Below are positions 1-9,304 of a DNA stretch of 64,000 bases, piece after piece. The stretch lies in NCBI RefSeq assembly GCF_018913465.1, contig NZ_JABAPM010000003.1, forward strand, positions 186,001 through 250,000, written 5' to 3'. Position numbers and translations under genes: made by a program. Each line of letters begins with the position of its first letter. Position 1 is the first letter of the stretch. Below the pieces are notes generated by a model that was not told where the DNA came from, made no database searches, and saw nothing but the letters and a program-made list of their open reading frames with translations. The DNA is from Arcanobacterium phocae. GTDB lineage: Bacteria > Actinomycetota > Actinomycetes > Actinomycetales > Actinomycetaceae.

Positions 1-1
1 T

Positions 2-574
2 TTGTTGGATAACGGCCGTACTAAGGTCTTGGCTGACGAAGTTGGCCGCCAAGCATTGCACTGCATCCGCTGTGCAGCGTGTATGAACGCCTGCCCAGTT
101 TACGAGCATGTTGGTGGACACGCCTACAACTCGGTTTACCCGGGCCCAATTGGAGCAATTCTGACTCCGCAACTTCTTGGCGCGATGGATCATAATGATC
201 CAGCCTCGTCCTTGCCATATGCGTCGTCACTGTGTGGTGCCTGCTATGAAGTGTGTCCGGTCAAGATTAATATTCCAGAAGTTCTCGTTGATCTGCGCCA
301 TCGAATTACCGAAGCTAATCGTGGCGGTATCCCAGATGTTTGGGACGTGTCTATGAAGGCAGCTTCGAAGGTTATGGGCAATGGTAAGGTTTGGGCTGCT
401 GCGACTAAGGGTATGAAGGCTGGACGTGTTGTTGCCGGTAAGGATCGCAAGATTCATAATGTGCCGATTCCATTAGCCAACCGGTGGACAATGGTTCGCG
501 ATGTTCCAGCTCCACCGTCGCGGACATTCCGTGAATGGCTCAAAGAAGAAGGAAAGAAGGAGAACGAGAAGTGA
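2..574 (+). CDS. lutB: Lactate utilisation iron-sulfur protein LutB, C-terminal part (5' end outside window)
   Basis: The reading frame is open to the left edge, so only the last ~190 residues of a protein normally near 470-500 residues are visible. Two ferredoxin-type cysteine clusters, CIRCAACMNACP and CGACYEVCP, mark the [4Fe-4S] domain of LutB/LldF. LutB is the electron-transfer subunit of the LutABC L-lactate oxidation complex. The stop codon TGA (572-574) overlaps the GTG start of lutC in a GTGA arrangement, so the two are translationally coupled. lutA would be expected upstream, outside the window. Function is known from the family; the residues are seen directly. Confidence 0.93.
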   Translation: MLDNGRTKVLADEVGRQALHCIRCAACMNACPVYEHVGGHAYNSVYPGPIGAILTPQLLGAMDHNDPASSLPYASSLCGACYEVCPVKINIPEVLVDLRHRITEANRGGIPDVWDVSMKAASKVMGNGKVWAAATKGMKAGRVVAGKDRKIHNVPIPLANRWTMVRDVPAPPSRTFREWLKEEGKKENEK

Positions 575-1221
575 GTGCACGTGAAGAGATTTTGCAACGT
601 ATCAAAGATGCGCTTGCTCTCTCCCAAGGAGAACCTGCTCCGGAGCCACCGCGAGATTACATTCAAGAAGGTGAATTCCCTCCGGGAGCACCAGAGGTAA
701 TTGAGGACTTAATCGAGAAGCTCGTTGATTACACTGCGGTTGTTGTTACTACTGATGAGGCTGGTATTCCAGATGCAATCGATGCATATCTGGAAGATGC
801 GTCTTCCGTCGTCGTGCCTGATGGGCTGGATGAGAAGTGGAAGAAGGCGGCTGGTCGTAACAACCGTACTGTTCAGGAAGACTCTCGTGAGAAGCCGCTA
901 GGTAACTATGATCTAGATAAGATCGATGCTGTTGTGACTGCTGCTCGGGTTGCTATTTCAATATCGGGAACGATTGTTCTTGATGGCGAGCCGGACCAGG
1001 GACGTCGCGCGATCACGTTGGTGCCAGATAGTCACGTTATTGTTTTGCGGGCAAAGGATATTTATCCAACTGTTCCGCAGGCGGTGTCAGTTCTGAATGA
1101 GAACCCAACTCGTCCTATTACTTGGATTGCTGGACCTTCGGCAACATCGGACATCGAGCTTGTCCGTGTTGATGGCGTTCACGGCCCACGTAACTTGCGA
1201 GTTATTATCGTGACTGATTGA
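571..1221 (+). CDS. lutC: Lactate utilisation protein LutC (LUD domain)
   Basis: A 216-residue protein of the LUD (LutC/YkgG) family, the third subunit of the LutABC lactate-oxidising complex. I place the start at GTG 571 (VSAREEILQRIK), because a purine-rich ribosome site (GGAAAGAAGGAG) lies just before it inside the end of lutB; an upstream in-frame ATG at 535 would overlap lutB by 40 bases. The C-terminal half holds the family's conserved pattern (SGTIVLDGEPDQGRR, then PDSHVIVLRA). The operon ends at a strong hairpin 42 bases downstream. Confidence 0.93.
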   Translation: MSAREEILQRIKDALALSQGEPAPEPPRDYIQEGEFPPGAPEVIEDLIEKLVDYTAVVVTTDEAGIPDAIDAYLEDASSVVVPDGLDEKWKKAAGRNNRTVQEDSREKPLGNYDLDKIDAVVTAARVAISISGTIVLDGEPDQGRRAITLVPDSHVIVLRAKDIYPTVPQAVSVLNENPTRPITWIAGPSATSDIELVRVDGVHGPRNLRVIIVTD

Positions 1222-1262
1222 TTTTGACGACGACGCAGGCTCAGGTCTGCATGTGTCGATCG

Positions 1263-1299
1263 CGGAGGGGGATGAGACTTACAGTCTCATCCCCCTCCG
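1263..1299 (+). terminator. Intrinsic terminator of the lut operon
   Basis: A perfect 17-bp inverted repeat (arms 1263-1279 and 1283-1299) with a 3-base TAC loop, followed by TTGTTGATTTT. It sits right after lutC and before the sialidase promoter region. Confidence 0.88.
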
Positions 1300-1450
1300 T
1301 TGTTGATTTTATTAGTGGCGTGAAAATTGAACAGCTATTCATCAGACAACTGATAGATCTCTTTGTAAGATAGGGGAGGTGGATATCTCTATCCCCGGGC
1401 AATGGTGCCGTCGGCAAAGAAGCCGATATTTAAAGAGGAGAATAACAAAG

Positions 1451-3559
1451 ATGAGACAACGTCGAGTCCAAAATAGTGTTGTAGCGGGATTTGCTGCAAC
1501 CGCCCTGACTCTATCTGGTCTAGTTGCTGGAACGCTAGCTTATGCAGATCAACAAGAGCCTAGCGAAACCAATGCACAATTAGTAGCTCAGCCGTCAGTC
1601 AAGATGGGTGACGGTGAGATGACTCAGGTGCACCCCATCAAAGAGCGTGATGAAGGTAAAGCATGGTTTCGGATCCCGGCGATTACTGCCACACCTGGTG
1701 GGGACTTGATTGTTGCATTTGACGAACGGCCATTGAGTGCTGGGGATAAAGGAATAAAAGCTGGTGGGTTTAACGGTCAAAACTGGCTTTCTGAAATGAA
1801 AATCAAATGGAAGAACGGTGAAGACTCGCCGAATCCTAATAGTATTCAGCAATATAGATCGAAAGATAACGGCAAAACATGGCAGAAAGACGGATATATT
1901 TGCTCGGGTAATCCAGTAAGTGACTGGAAAAAGATTGAAGGTTGTTCTGATCCGTCCTATGTGGTGGATTGGGAGACCGGTGCAATTTTTAATTTCCATG
2001 TCCGTAGCTATGAAGCAGGAATACAAGAATCAGTACCGGGAAATGATCACAACAATCGAAACGTGATCCACGTGGAAGTATCACAATCAACTGACGATGG
2101 AAAGACCTGGACATCAAAGATCATCACAAAAGATGTAACTCCTGACGAGCAAGTGAAATGGCGCTTTGCGGCATCAGGTCAAGGAATACAATTGACACAT
2201 CCGAAACATAAAGGATGGTTAGTTCAGCAGTTTACCCAAGTTAAAAACGGGTCGTCTGATCAAGAAGCCTTCTCACTAATTTCTGAAGACCATGGTGAAA
2301 CTTGGAAACCTGGTAGCCCTGTAGGCACTGAGATGGATGAAAACAAAGTAGTAGAACTATCGAATGGTGATCTCCTCTTAACTTCGCGTAACCAGAAGGG
2401 GCCGAGTAACAACATGGCGGATGGTCATGGCTATCGCTGGCAGGCTATCTCACATGATGGGGGTATGAGTTGGGGCAGTACAACTCAGATGCCGGATATT
2501 AACGAGGGAAAGACAAACGGACAGATCGTCAGAGCTTTCCCACATTTCACTGGAAATGACCCGCGAGCAAAAGTGCTTGTATATGGAAACGCTCAGAAGA
2601 TAACTGACCATAACTCAAAAGGTCAGAATAATGACCGTTCCAAGGGAACAGTGTGGCTTTCTTGCGATGATGGTAAGTCATGGAAGCAAAACCGGGTGTT
2701 TAATGAAGGGTCTACCGGATATGTGACCTTGACGGTCCAACATGATGGACGTATCGGGATGTTGTCGGAAGATGGCAGTAAAGAGGGATACAAGGATTAC
2801 GGAATTTATTACCGAAGCTTCGGATTGGATTGGGTCGGTTCATGTCCGGGAGTTGCTGAAGCAATGGAACTCGAGCAAGCAAAACAGCAACTTGCTGACG
2901 CAGAAGAGAAACTAGCTGACGCAACAGAAAAAATACAAGTTGCGGAAAAACAGGTGGCGGAATTAACGAAGAAACTTGCTGATGTAGAAGATGAAAATAC
3001 TGCTGTGGAAGCTGAATTAAAGGAAGCTGAGGCTGCTAAAAAGACCGCCGAAAGCAACTTAGAAAAAGCTGAAGCTGAAAAGAAAGCTGCGGAAGCCAAA
3101 CTAGCGCAAGCTGAAGCAGCTAAGCAAGAAACAGAAAAGAAATTAACGGATGCAGAAACCAGTAACCTAAAGCTGGCGAATGATTTAGAAAGTACCGAGA
3201 AGAAACTCAGTGAGGAATCGGAGTCGTACCAGGCTGAAATCGCACTGTTGAAGGAAGAAAATGCCAAGCTCAAGGCGGAACTGGAAAAAGTTAAAAAAGA
3301 GCTTGAAGAAGACAAAGAGAAGCCACAGGTGTCAATTCCGCTGGTTCCTCTGACGCCGGCTCAGCCACGAGAGCCAATGCCGGTCCCAGCGCCAAAGACT
3401 AGCGTTACCTGTGAACCAGGAATGGCAGAAGAAAGCAAAGCTCAATCAACTCCTGCGAAAACGTTAGCTAATACTGGGGTTGCACTGGGGACAATCGGTG
3501 GATTGTCGATACTGTCTCTACTTGGTGGAGCTGTGGTGGTACGACGTCGGCAAAACTAG
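1451..3559 (+). CDS. Wall-anchored sialidase (GH33) with coiled-coil stalk and LANTG sorting signal
   Basis: A 702-residue secreted exo-sialidase that would release terminal sialic acid from host glycans. I choose ATG 1451, preceded by AAAGAGGAG (1432-1440), over the ORF's upstream ATG at 1379, because it gives a classical signal peptide (MRQRR, then a hydrophobic stretch ending near ALAYA). The catalytic part shows FRIP (73-76) with Arg74 of the arginine triad, five Asp boxes (SxDxGxxW at about 137, 213, 278, 334, 404) and further candidate triad arginines Arg313 and Arg455. Residues ~470-640 form an Ala/Glu/Lys heptad-rich coiled coil, then a Pro-rich linker. The end is a sortase signal: LANTG (672-676), hydrophobic segment, RRR tail. 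LAxTG-type signals are used by class E sortases in actinobacteria. No sortase gene is in this window. It stands alone between two terminators. Confidence 0.93.
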   Translation: MRQRRVQNSVVAGFAATALTLSGLVAGTLAYADQQEPSETNAQLVAQPSVKMGDGEMTQVHPIKERDEGKAWFRIPAITATPGGDLIVAFDERPLSAGDKGIKAGGFNGQNWLSEMKIKWKNGEDSPNPNSIQQYRSKDNGKTWQKDGYICSGNPVSDWKKIEGCSDPSYVVDWETGAIFNFHVRSYEAGIQESVPGNDHNNRNVIHVEVSQSTDDGKTWTSKIITKDVTPDEQVKWRFAASGQGIQLTHPKHKGWLVQQFTQVKNGSSDQEAFSLISEDHGETWKPGSPVGTEMDENKVVELSNGDLLLTSRNQKGPSNNMADGHGYRWQAISHDGGMSWGSTTQMPDINEGKTNGQIVRAFPHFTGNDPRAKVLVYGNAQKITDHNSKGQNNDRSKGTVWLSCDDGKSWKQNRVFNEGSTGYVTLTVQHDGRIGMLSEDGSKEGYKDYGIYYRSFGLDWVGSCPGVAEAMELEQAKQQLADAEEKLADATEKIQVAEKQVAELTKKLADVEDENTAVEAELKEAEAAKKTAESNLEKAEAEKKAAEAKLAQAEAAKQETEKKLTDAETSNLKLANDLESTEKKLSEESESYQAEIALLKEENAKLKAELEKVKKELEEDKEKPQVSIPLVPLTPAQPREPMPVPAPKTSVTCEPGMAEESKAQSTPAKTLANTGVALGTIGGLSILSLLGGAVVVRRRQN

Positions 3560-3572
3560 GCGCAATATTACG

Positions 3573-3611
3573 TAAAAGAGGCGAATCACGCGTGTCGATT
3601 CGCCTCTTTTA
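3573..3611 (+). terminator. Terminator after the sialidase
   Basis: Perfect 15-bp stem (3573-3587 with 3597-3611) and a 9-base loop; the descending arm ends in CTCTTTTA, giving a short T-run. The repeat can be extended outward with one mismatch to about 3567-3618. Confidence 0.85.
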
Positions 3612-3699
3612 TGTAATAAGTCTGTGACATAGGACGGAAAACATCCATTTTTACGCTTATTATCTTGGCATTTAGTCAACAATCCGAAAGAATGACAAT

Positions 3700-5547
3700 A
3701 TGGATAGTGAAGATAAGAATGATAGTAAAGTACAAGAAAATCAAGAAATTAAACCTTTAGACCCGACGTCGAGTGCGACGTCGGAACTCGCTGCAATCTT
3801 GTCTGTCGAGCATGAAATTAACGCCGCAGACATTCACGAGAAACCAATTGAGCTGGCGTCAGAAAACGAAGACGCATCAATCGCGTGGTCTGTTGTTGTT
3901 CCAGCGATGATCCTAGTCCTGGGTACTGTTGTGTGGGGACTTGCTGCGCCAGTAAACTTCTCACATGCTTCGAGCACCGCGTTTTCCTGGGTCCTAGGAA
4001 ATCTCGGTTGGGCGTTCGTCTTATTTACAACAATTTTTGTTGCCTTCGTGGTAGTCATTGCTGCCAGTAAATTTGGTGCAATCAGACTAGGCGCGGCGGA
4101 CGAACAGCCAGAATTCTCGAACTCCTCATGGATTGCAATGATGTTCGCTGCCGGTATGGGCATTGGTTTGATGTTCTATGGAGCATCTGAACCGCTCGCT
4201 TTCTACCGCGATAGCGTGCCTGGACACAACCCGCATGAGGTCGGGACTGCTATGGCAACCGCAATGTTCCATTGGACGTTGCACCCATGGGCGATGTATG
4301 CCATTGTCGGTCTTGCTATTGCCTATTCAACCTATCGCGTGGGTCGCCGCCAACTTATTTCGGCTGCCTTCACTCCGTTGATCGGCGAAAAGCATGCGAA
4401 TGGTTTTGTTGGAAAAGCTATCGATTCACTTTCGATTTTTGCTACTGTGTTTGGAACAGCGTGTTCCCTTGGTTTGGGTGCATTGCAGATCCGTGCAGGT
4501 TTATCTGCTTCTGGGTTTGTGAGCAACCCTGGAACTGGCATTATTGTCACCATCGTTGGTGTTCTGACTCTTGCCTTCCTGATTTCAGCTATGTCTGGTG
4601 TTGGCAAAGGTATTCGCATCTTGTCAAACATCAACATGGTGTTTGCAGCTGCGCTCGCGATCTTTGTTTTCGCATTCGGTCCGACGATCGTCCAGCTCAA
4701 CTTACTTCCAGGCTCGATGGGTGCCTACGCTTCCCAGTTCTTCGAAATGGCCGGTCGTACCGCATCAGCTGCTGATGGCACTGCTGGTGACTGGATTTCG
4801 TCTTGGACCATCTTCTACTGGGCTTGGTGGGTTTCATGGTCACCATTCGTTGGTATGTTCATTGCTCGTATTTCGCGTGGCCGCACGATTCGTGAATTCT
4901 GTACTGGTGTTTTGCTTGTGCCTGCAGGACTTTCGACGGTTTGGTTCGCTATTTTCGGTGGTACCGCAATTTCGATGGAACAAGGTGGCAATAGCATTTA
5001 TGCCGACGGCGTTCCCGAGTCCCAGCTCTTCAACCTGTTGCATTCGCTACCAGGTGGGTTCGTGATGGGTATTGTAGCTGTTTTGCTACTCGCAACATTC
5101 TTTATCACGTCTGCTGATTCAGCGTCGACAGTTATGGGGTCCCTATCTCAAGGGGGTCGGGCTACCGCAACACCATGGCTCACTGGAGCTTGGGGCTTAG
5201 TGACCGCAATGATCGGATTGACGCTGTTAGTCTCTGGTGGCGATCAAGCGTTACATTCGATTCAGAGTGTAACGATTGTGGCAGCGACCCCATTCCTATT
5301 TGTGGTCTTCGCTTTGATGTTCGCAATTGTCAAGGATCTGCGTAACGATGTCATCTATCTTGACCAGCGCGAGCAGGAGCGTTTTAACCGCCAACTGGCT
5401 GTGGAGCGCCGCCATCACCGTGAACGTGAAGAACTCCGGTTGGCGAAGAAACGCATGGCTCGGATGAAGCATCCAACAGTTAAAGGCTCAGCCAAGTCTG
5501 CTGCGAAAGCGGCTGACAAAGTAGCTACAAAATCTGGGCGTAAATAG
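3700..5547 (+). CDS. BCCT-family transporter (betaine/choline/carnitine type)
   Basis: A 615-residue inner-membrane transporter of the betaine-choline-carnitine family. The signature tryptophan box is present ([14 protein letters not shown], ~374-387), as is the glycine-rich substrate/sodium segment [11 protein letters not shown] (~151-161), within about twelve hydrophobic helices. The N-terminal ~58 residues are acidic and hydrophilic and the C-terminal ~60 are strongly basic and charged ([19 protein letters not shown]). Charged tails of this kind act in osmosensing in BetP, so osmotic control is possible but not shown. Substrate cannot be read from sequence: betaine, ectoine or choline are all possible. 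Choline would be of interest because phosphocholine genes lie at the far end of the window. Single-gene unit. Confidence 0.92.
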   Translation: MDSEDKNDSKVQENQEIKPLDPTSSATSELAAILSVEHEINAADIHEKPIELASENEDASIAWSVVVPAMILVLGTVVWGLAAPVNFSHASSTAFSWVLGNLGWAFVLFTTIFVAFVVVIAASKFGAIRLGAADEQPEFSNSSWIAMMFAAGMGIGLMFYGASEPLAFYRDSVPGHNPHEVGTAMATAMFHWTLHPWAMYAIVGLAIAYSTYRVGRRQLISAAFTPLIGEKHANGFVGKAIDSLSIFATVFGTACSLGLGALQIRAGLSASGFVSNPGTGIIVTIVGVLTLAFLISAMSGVGKGIRILSNINMVFAAALAIFVFAFGPTIVQLNLLPGSMGAYASQFFEMAGRTASAADGTAGDWISSWTIFYWAWWVSWSPFVGMFIARISRGRTIREFCTGVLLVPAGLSTVWFAIFGGTAISMEQGGNSIYADGVPESQLFNLLHSLPGGFVMGIVAVLLLATFFITSADSASTVMGSLSQGGRATATPWLTGAWGLVTAMIGLTLLVSGGDQALHSIQSVTIVAATPFLFVVFALMFAIVKDLRNDVIYLDQREQERFNRQLAVERRHHREREELRLAKKRMARMKHPTVKGSAKSAAKAADKVATKSGRK

Positions 5548-5602
5548 TGCAAACTCACAGTGGCTTGCTGGCGTAATAACTAGTAATACACGCTAATGTG
5601 AT

Positions 5603-5627
5603 GGGCGGGGCCGTATCGGTCCCGTCC
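5603..5627 (+). terminator. Possible terminator after the BCCT gene
   Basis: A 10-bp stem (5603-5612 with 5618-5627) containing two G-U pairs and a 5-base loop, followed by ACTACTTTTCT. Weaker than the other hairpins in the window. Confidence 0.5.
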
Positions 5628-5667
5628 ACTACTTTTCTACGTTTCCAGCATAGTTTTCGGGGGCTTT

Positions 5668-6666
5668 ATGTCCAGTCGCGGCGTCGTCATTTCTCTTTTA
5701 TCTTCAGTAGCGTTTGCGATGTTTTCGTACTTTGCTGCATTGACTGCGCCACTAACTGGCGTGGAATTGTGGGCGTGGCGCATGATTATGACCGTTCCTG
5801 GTGTATTAATCGTCTTGCTAATGACAAAACGTTTCTCGTGGTTCACCGGTGAATATCGACGGGTGCGCCAAGACCCGCGCAAGCTTATCGCGTATGCGTT
5901 CTGTGCTCCGATGTTAGCGGCTCAAATGTGGCTCTTTGGTTGGGCGCCACAGGTTGGGCGAACGCTCGAAGTGGGCATGGGATATTTCTTGATGCCGCTA
6001 GTCATGGTTGTCATTGGGCGTGTGTTCTATGGGGAACGCATGTCTCGACTGATGGTCATTGCTACCGTCATCGCGGCGATTGCGGTGGTGTATGAGGCAT
6101 GGCGTGCTGGTGGCATCGGGCCTGTTGCTTCCTTTATTGCGATTGGTTATCCCGCATATTTTGTGGTTCGACGTCATTACGAGACCGACGGCGTTGGCGC
6201 GCTTGCGTGGGAGATGACTTTGGCCTTGCCGGTGTCGATATGGGTCGCTGCTGGCAATCATTCGATCCACACTGCGTTCTCTTCTATTTCTCTTGTGGCA
6301 GTTTTGTTGCTGCTAGGAGCGCTATCGGTATTTGGTGTTATCTCATACGTGTTGGCAGTGAAGTGGTTGCCGTACGGTATTTTTGGTCTGTTGTCCTATG
6401 TAGAGCCAGTTTTGGTGATTATGGTTGCGATGCTGTTGGGTGAGCGCATTGATCCAACGCAATGGTGGACATATCTTGGTATTTGGCTTGCAGTGCTTTT
6501 GCTGGGTGTGGATGGTGTTATTGCACTATCGAAACATGTACGTTGGTCTGTGCCGGCGGTTCGTCCGTGGCGTCGTCGTCGTCCGCGCAAGCGCCGGTCT
6601 GAACCGGATTCTTGGAGTCGGTTATTTCGTAATCGCAAGGGGAAACTAGTAGAAAAGCCACGGTGA
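5668..6666 (+). CDS. EamA/RarD-like drug-metabolite superfamily permease
   Basis: A 332-residue protein with about ten hydrophobic helices and the two-repeat layout of EamA transporters. The segment LPYGIFGLLSYVEPVLVIMVAMLLGERI resembles the second-repeat motif of RarD proteins. The start ATG 5668 follows GGGGGC at close spacing. The C-terminus ends in a hydrophilic Arg-rich tail (RPWRRRRPRKRRSEP) longer than that of E. coli RarD. Substrate is unknown; RarD relatives are usually annotated as chloramphenicol-sensitive, but that is weakly grounded. No operon partner is evident. Confidence 0.8.
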   Translation: MSSRGVVISLLSSVAFAMFSYFAALTAPLTGVELWAWRMIMTVPGVLIVLLMTKRFSWFTGEYRRVRQDPRKLIAYAFCAPMLAAQMWLFGWAPQVGRTLEVGMGYFLMPLVMVVIGRVFYGERMSRLMVIATVIAAIAVVYEAWRAGGIGPVASFIAIGYPAYFVVRRHYETDGVGALAWEMTLALPVSIWVAAGNHSIHTAFSSISLVAVLLLLGALSVFGVISYVLAVKWLPYGIFGLLSYVEPVLVIMVAMLLGERIDPTQWWTYLGIWLAVLLLGVDGVIALSKHVRWSVPAVRPWRRRRPRKRRSEPDSWSRLFRNRKGKLVEKPR

Positions 6667-6763
6667 TTTCTCTCTCTGTTAGATGAAGACCACTTCTCTA
6701 GAGAGAAGTGGTTAATCGCTATCGATACAATTTACCTATCGTTTGTTTCGAAAGGAGAAGTGA

Positions 6764-9232
6764 TTGGGTTTTTTGTCGCGGCTATTTGGGCTGAACTGGT
6801 TTGTTAGCCGTAGTGTAATTTTTTTTACAGCGCTAGCTATTTTTATTATTGGTAATGGCATCATAGGTGTGCAGGCATTAGCTGATAATGCAGGTTCTGC
6901 GCTATCTCCAATGAGACCTCACTGTCATGGAAGATCCGACGTCCCGGGGAGTGTCAAGCTCTGCAAGACGGCGACAGAAGTGCCGGGGCTTGTCAACACA
7001 TGGGATGTTACGTTACGGGTTGAGGCGCAAGAGCTGAAGCGAACTAGCGATGTTGTTTTGGTAATTGACCGTTCTGGAAGCATGGCGTCTCAAGGAAGGA
7101 TTGAGGCCGCTAAAAAGTCAGCAAAATTGTTTGTTGACAAGTTGCTTTCTGATACGAGTTCGCAGGCAACGCGAATCGGGCTAGTCTCCTTTGCTACTAA
7201 CGCTACGTTGGAAAAAAATATTGGCAGAAACAAGAATGAATTACATGCTGCGATCGATGCGTTACCAGCCGATGGCGGAACCTTCACTCAAGCCGCAATA
7301 CGTAAAGCGTCTGAAATGCTAACGCAGTCTACTGCAGATCAAAAACACATTGTTTTACTGTCTGACGGAGAGCCTACCTTTGGATATGGGATAAGTGGAC
7401 CTCTTGATTGGGAAAAATTGGCTACACGACGCGGAATATATAGCTACTATCTAGATACAAAAGAAAATCTGAGTCGGGACGACTTTTCACCATATCGAGT
7501 TGGAGATGGAAGAAGCCTGCTTTATTACAGTGGTTACTATAAAGACGGATATCCAATTTATCTTAATCATGGCAATAGTGTGATAGCTGAGGCTAATGTT
7601 GCAAAGGAAAAGAATAAAATCTGGTCAGTTGCACTTCAAGTTGGACAAATCGGTCAAGATATTCTGAGTAGAGTCGCAACGAGTCCTGATACTTACACAA
7701 CTGCGGAACCAAAAGAATTAGAGAGCGTATTTTCTAATATTGCCGGTTCAATTGTGTCGCCTATTAACAATGCAAAAATAGTTGACCCAATGGGTGAAGG
7801 TTTCCGGTTAGTTGGCAACCCTCAGCCGGAGCAGGGTACTGCAACTTACGATGAAGAATCTGCCACACTCTCGTGGAATATGGAGAGTCTTAACCAAGCT
7901 GAAACGCGAAACGGGCAACGTATCAAATTTGAAGAAATGACTTATCGCGTTGAGATAACCGATAACCTTCGGGAGGTGCTGGGGGCTGACGGACAGACAG
8001 CGAGTGAAGAATATCTATATCCAACTAATAAAAAAGCAGAGTTGAAGTATCTAGATAACGGAGGGAATCCACAAGTTCAGTATTTTCCAGAGCCAAAAGT
8101 GAATCCAGTTTTGATTTCTGTGGAAAAGAGGGTACTAGATATTAATGGCACCGCTAAAAACAGTGCGCAAATTTTTGATATTGAGCTGACCAATGATCGT
8201 GAAAGTCAGCCAAAAACAATGTGTGTTGAGGGTCAACACTGTCCAGAAGTCATTGTCTATAGGGTTGCCCCGAAAGACTCAGAATCTGCAAAAAAGACTC
8301 GGCAGACAGAGCTTAGATACACCGGTGAATATAGTATTAAAGAACAATTCAAAGGCGATGTAACTTCCGAAGATTACGACGTAACTTATCAGGTAAACGG
8401 AGTTGCTCATACTTCGTTTACTGTTACCGATAATAGTGACCCAGATGTCAACATTGTTGTGACTAATACAGAAAGACCGATCATTCTAACTGCAACAAAG
8501 GTATGGGAAAACATACCAGACAATAAGCGTGCAGACGTAAAGGTCGTACCAGAACGATCTACTGATGGGGTCACTTGGAATGAGATCGGGGAATCCCAAG
8601 ATATCAAAAAACAGGATAAGGAACTTTCTGTCTCATGGAAGTTAGATCGTTTCGATACCAATGGAAAACGATACCAATATCGAGTTAAAGAGCTTACTGA
8701 GCTCCCGAATGTATCACGTAGAGTCGATTGTCAACCAGCAGATGGACAGTCGCACGGATCGGTCAAGTGTACTGTCACAAATACCGCGAAACCGGGTTCT
8801 ATTCTCTGGTCCAAAGTGGATGCAGATGATACCGACAAATATTTAGAAGGTTCAGTCTGGACATTGGCGGCCGAAAACCAAGAGCCTAAAACCGTTGAAG
8901 ACTGTGTAGCCGAATCAGTAGAGAGCTGTTTGGGGCTGGATAAGGATCCACGGGCAGGTAAATTCGAGGTATTAAATCTTGCTTGGGGAAAATGGGACAT
9001 TCAAGAGCAAGAGGCGCCGTTTGGTTATCTGATTGATGAAGAGCAGCGGTCTGTGGAAATCAATGCAGAAAAACTTGAGGCCGATTTAGGTAAAATCGAA
9101 AATCACCGTATCAAAATGCCCGCATTACCGCTAACAGGTGGGCTAGGCCGGGACCACTTCTATATCGCTGGTACTGTTTTGCTTGTAGTAGCAGCAGGTC
9201 TGATATGGCGAAATCGTAGACACGTGAACTAA
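6764..9232 (+). CDS. Surface adhesin with VWA domain, Cna-B/SpaA-like repeats and LPLTG anchor
   Basis: An 822-residue surface protein. The only well-placed start is TTG 6764, six bases after AAAGGAG. A hydrophobic signal segment covers ~17-40. A von Willebrand A domain begins near residue 95 with an intact MIDAS motif DRSGS (Asp102, Ser104, Ser106), implying metal-dependent ligand binding. Downstream are beta-sandwich regions typical of Cna-B (LTATKVWEN) and a SpaA/prealbumin-like module ending in EQEAPFGY, whose Glu is the E-box of intramolecular isopeptide bonds. LPLTG (788-792), a hydrophobic segment and RNRRHVN form the sorting signal. The layout matches tip adhesins of sortase-assembled pili (RrgA/SpaC-like), but no shaft pilin or pilus sortase is nearby, so it may act alone as a wall protein. 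Ligand unknown. Confidence 0.9.
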   Translation: MGFLSRLFGLNWFVSRSVIFFTALAIFIIGNGIIGVQALADNAGSALSPMRPHCHGRSDVPGSVKLCKTATEVPGLVNTWDVTLRVEAQELKRTSDVVLVIDRSGSMASQGRIEAAKKSAKLFVDKLLSDTSSQATRIGLVSFATNATLEKNIGRNKNELHAAIDALPADGGTFTQAAIRKASEMLTQSTADQKHIVLLSDGEPTFGYGISGPLDWEKLATRRGIYSYYLDTKENLSRDDFSPYRVGDGRSLLYYSGYYKDGYPIYLNHGNSVIAEANVAKEKNKIWSVALQVGQIGQDILSRVATSPDTYTTAEPKELESVFSNIAGSIVSPINNAKIVDPMGEGFRLVGNPQPEQGTATYDEESATLSWNMESLNQAETRNGQRIKFEEMTYRVEITDNLREVLGADGQTASEEYLYPTNKKAELKYLDNGGNPQVQYFPEPKVNPVLISVEKRVLDINGTAKNSAQIFDIELTNDRESQPKTMCVEGQHCPEVIVYRVAPKDSESAKKTRQTELRYTGEYSIKEQFKGDVTSEDYDVTYQVNGVAHTSFTVTDNSDPDVNIVVTNTERPIILTATKVWENIPDNKRADVKVVPERSTDGVTWNEIGESQDIKKQDKELSVSWKLDRFDTNGKRYQYRVKELTELPNVSRRVDCQPADGQSHGSVKCTVTNTAKPGSILWSKVDADDTDKYLEGSVWTLAAENQEPKTVEDCVAESVESCLGLDKDPRAGKFEVLNLAWGKWDIQEQEAPFGYLIDEEQRSVEINAEKLEADLGKIENHRIKMPALPLTGGLGRDHFYIAGTVLLVVAAGLIWRNRRHVN

Positions 9233-9251
9233 TCGTGTAGTGCAGTGACAA

Positions 9252-9284
9252 AATGTGCGCCGGAGCTAAGCTCCGGCGCACATT
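9252..9284. terminator. Bidirectional terminator between convergent adhesin and GH5 genes
   Basis: Perfect 15-bp stem (9252-9266 with 9270-9284), TAA loop. It lies between two convergent stop codons, so it probably serves both strands. Confidence 0.85.
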
Positions 9285-9304
9285 GGCAGTCCAAACTATA
9301 ACTT

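Noticed and set aside
2809-3315. Serine-rich minus-strand ORF of 168 codons
   Set aside because: It is the mirror of the Ala/Glu/Lys-rich coiled coil of the sialidase and has no ribosome site.
4272-5065. Long plus-strand ORFs inside the BCCT gene
   Set aside because: They are frame shadows with Cys/Trp/Phe-rich composition and no start signal.
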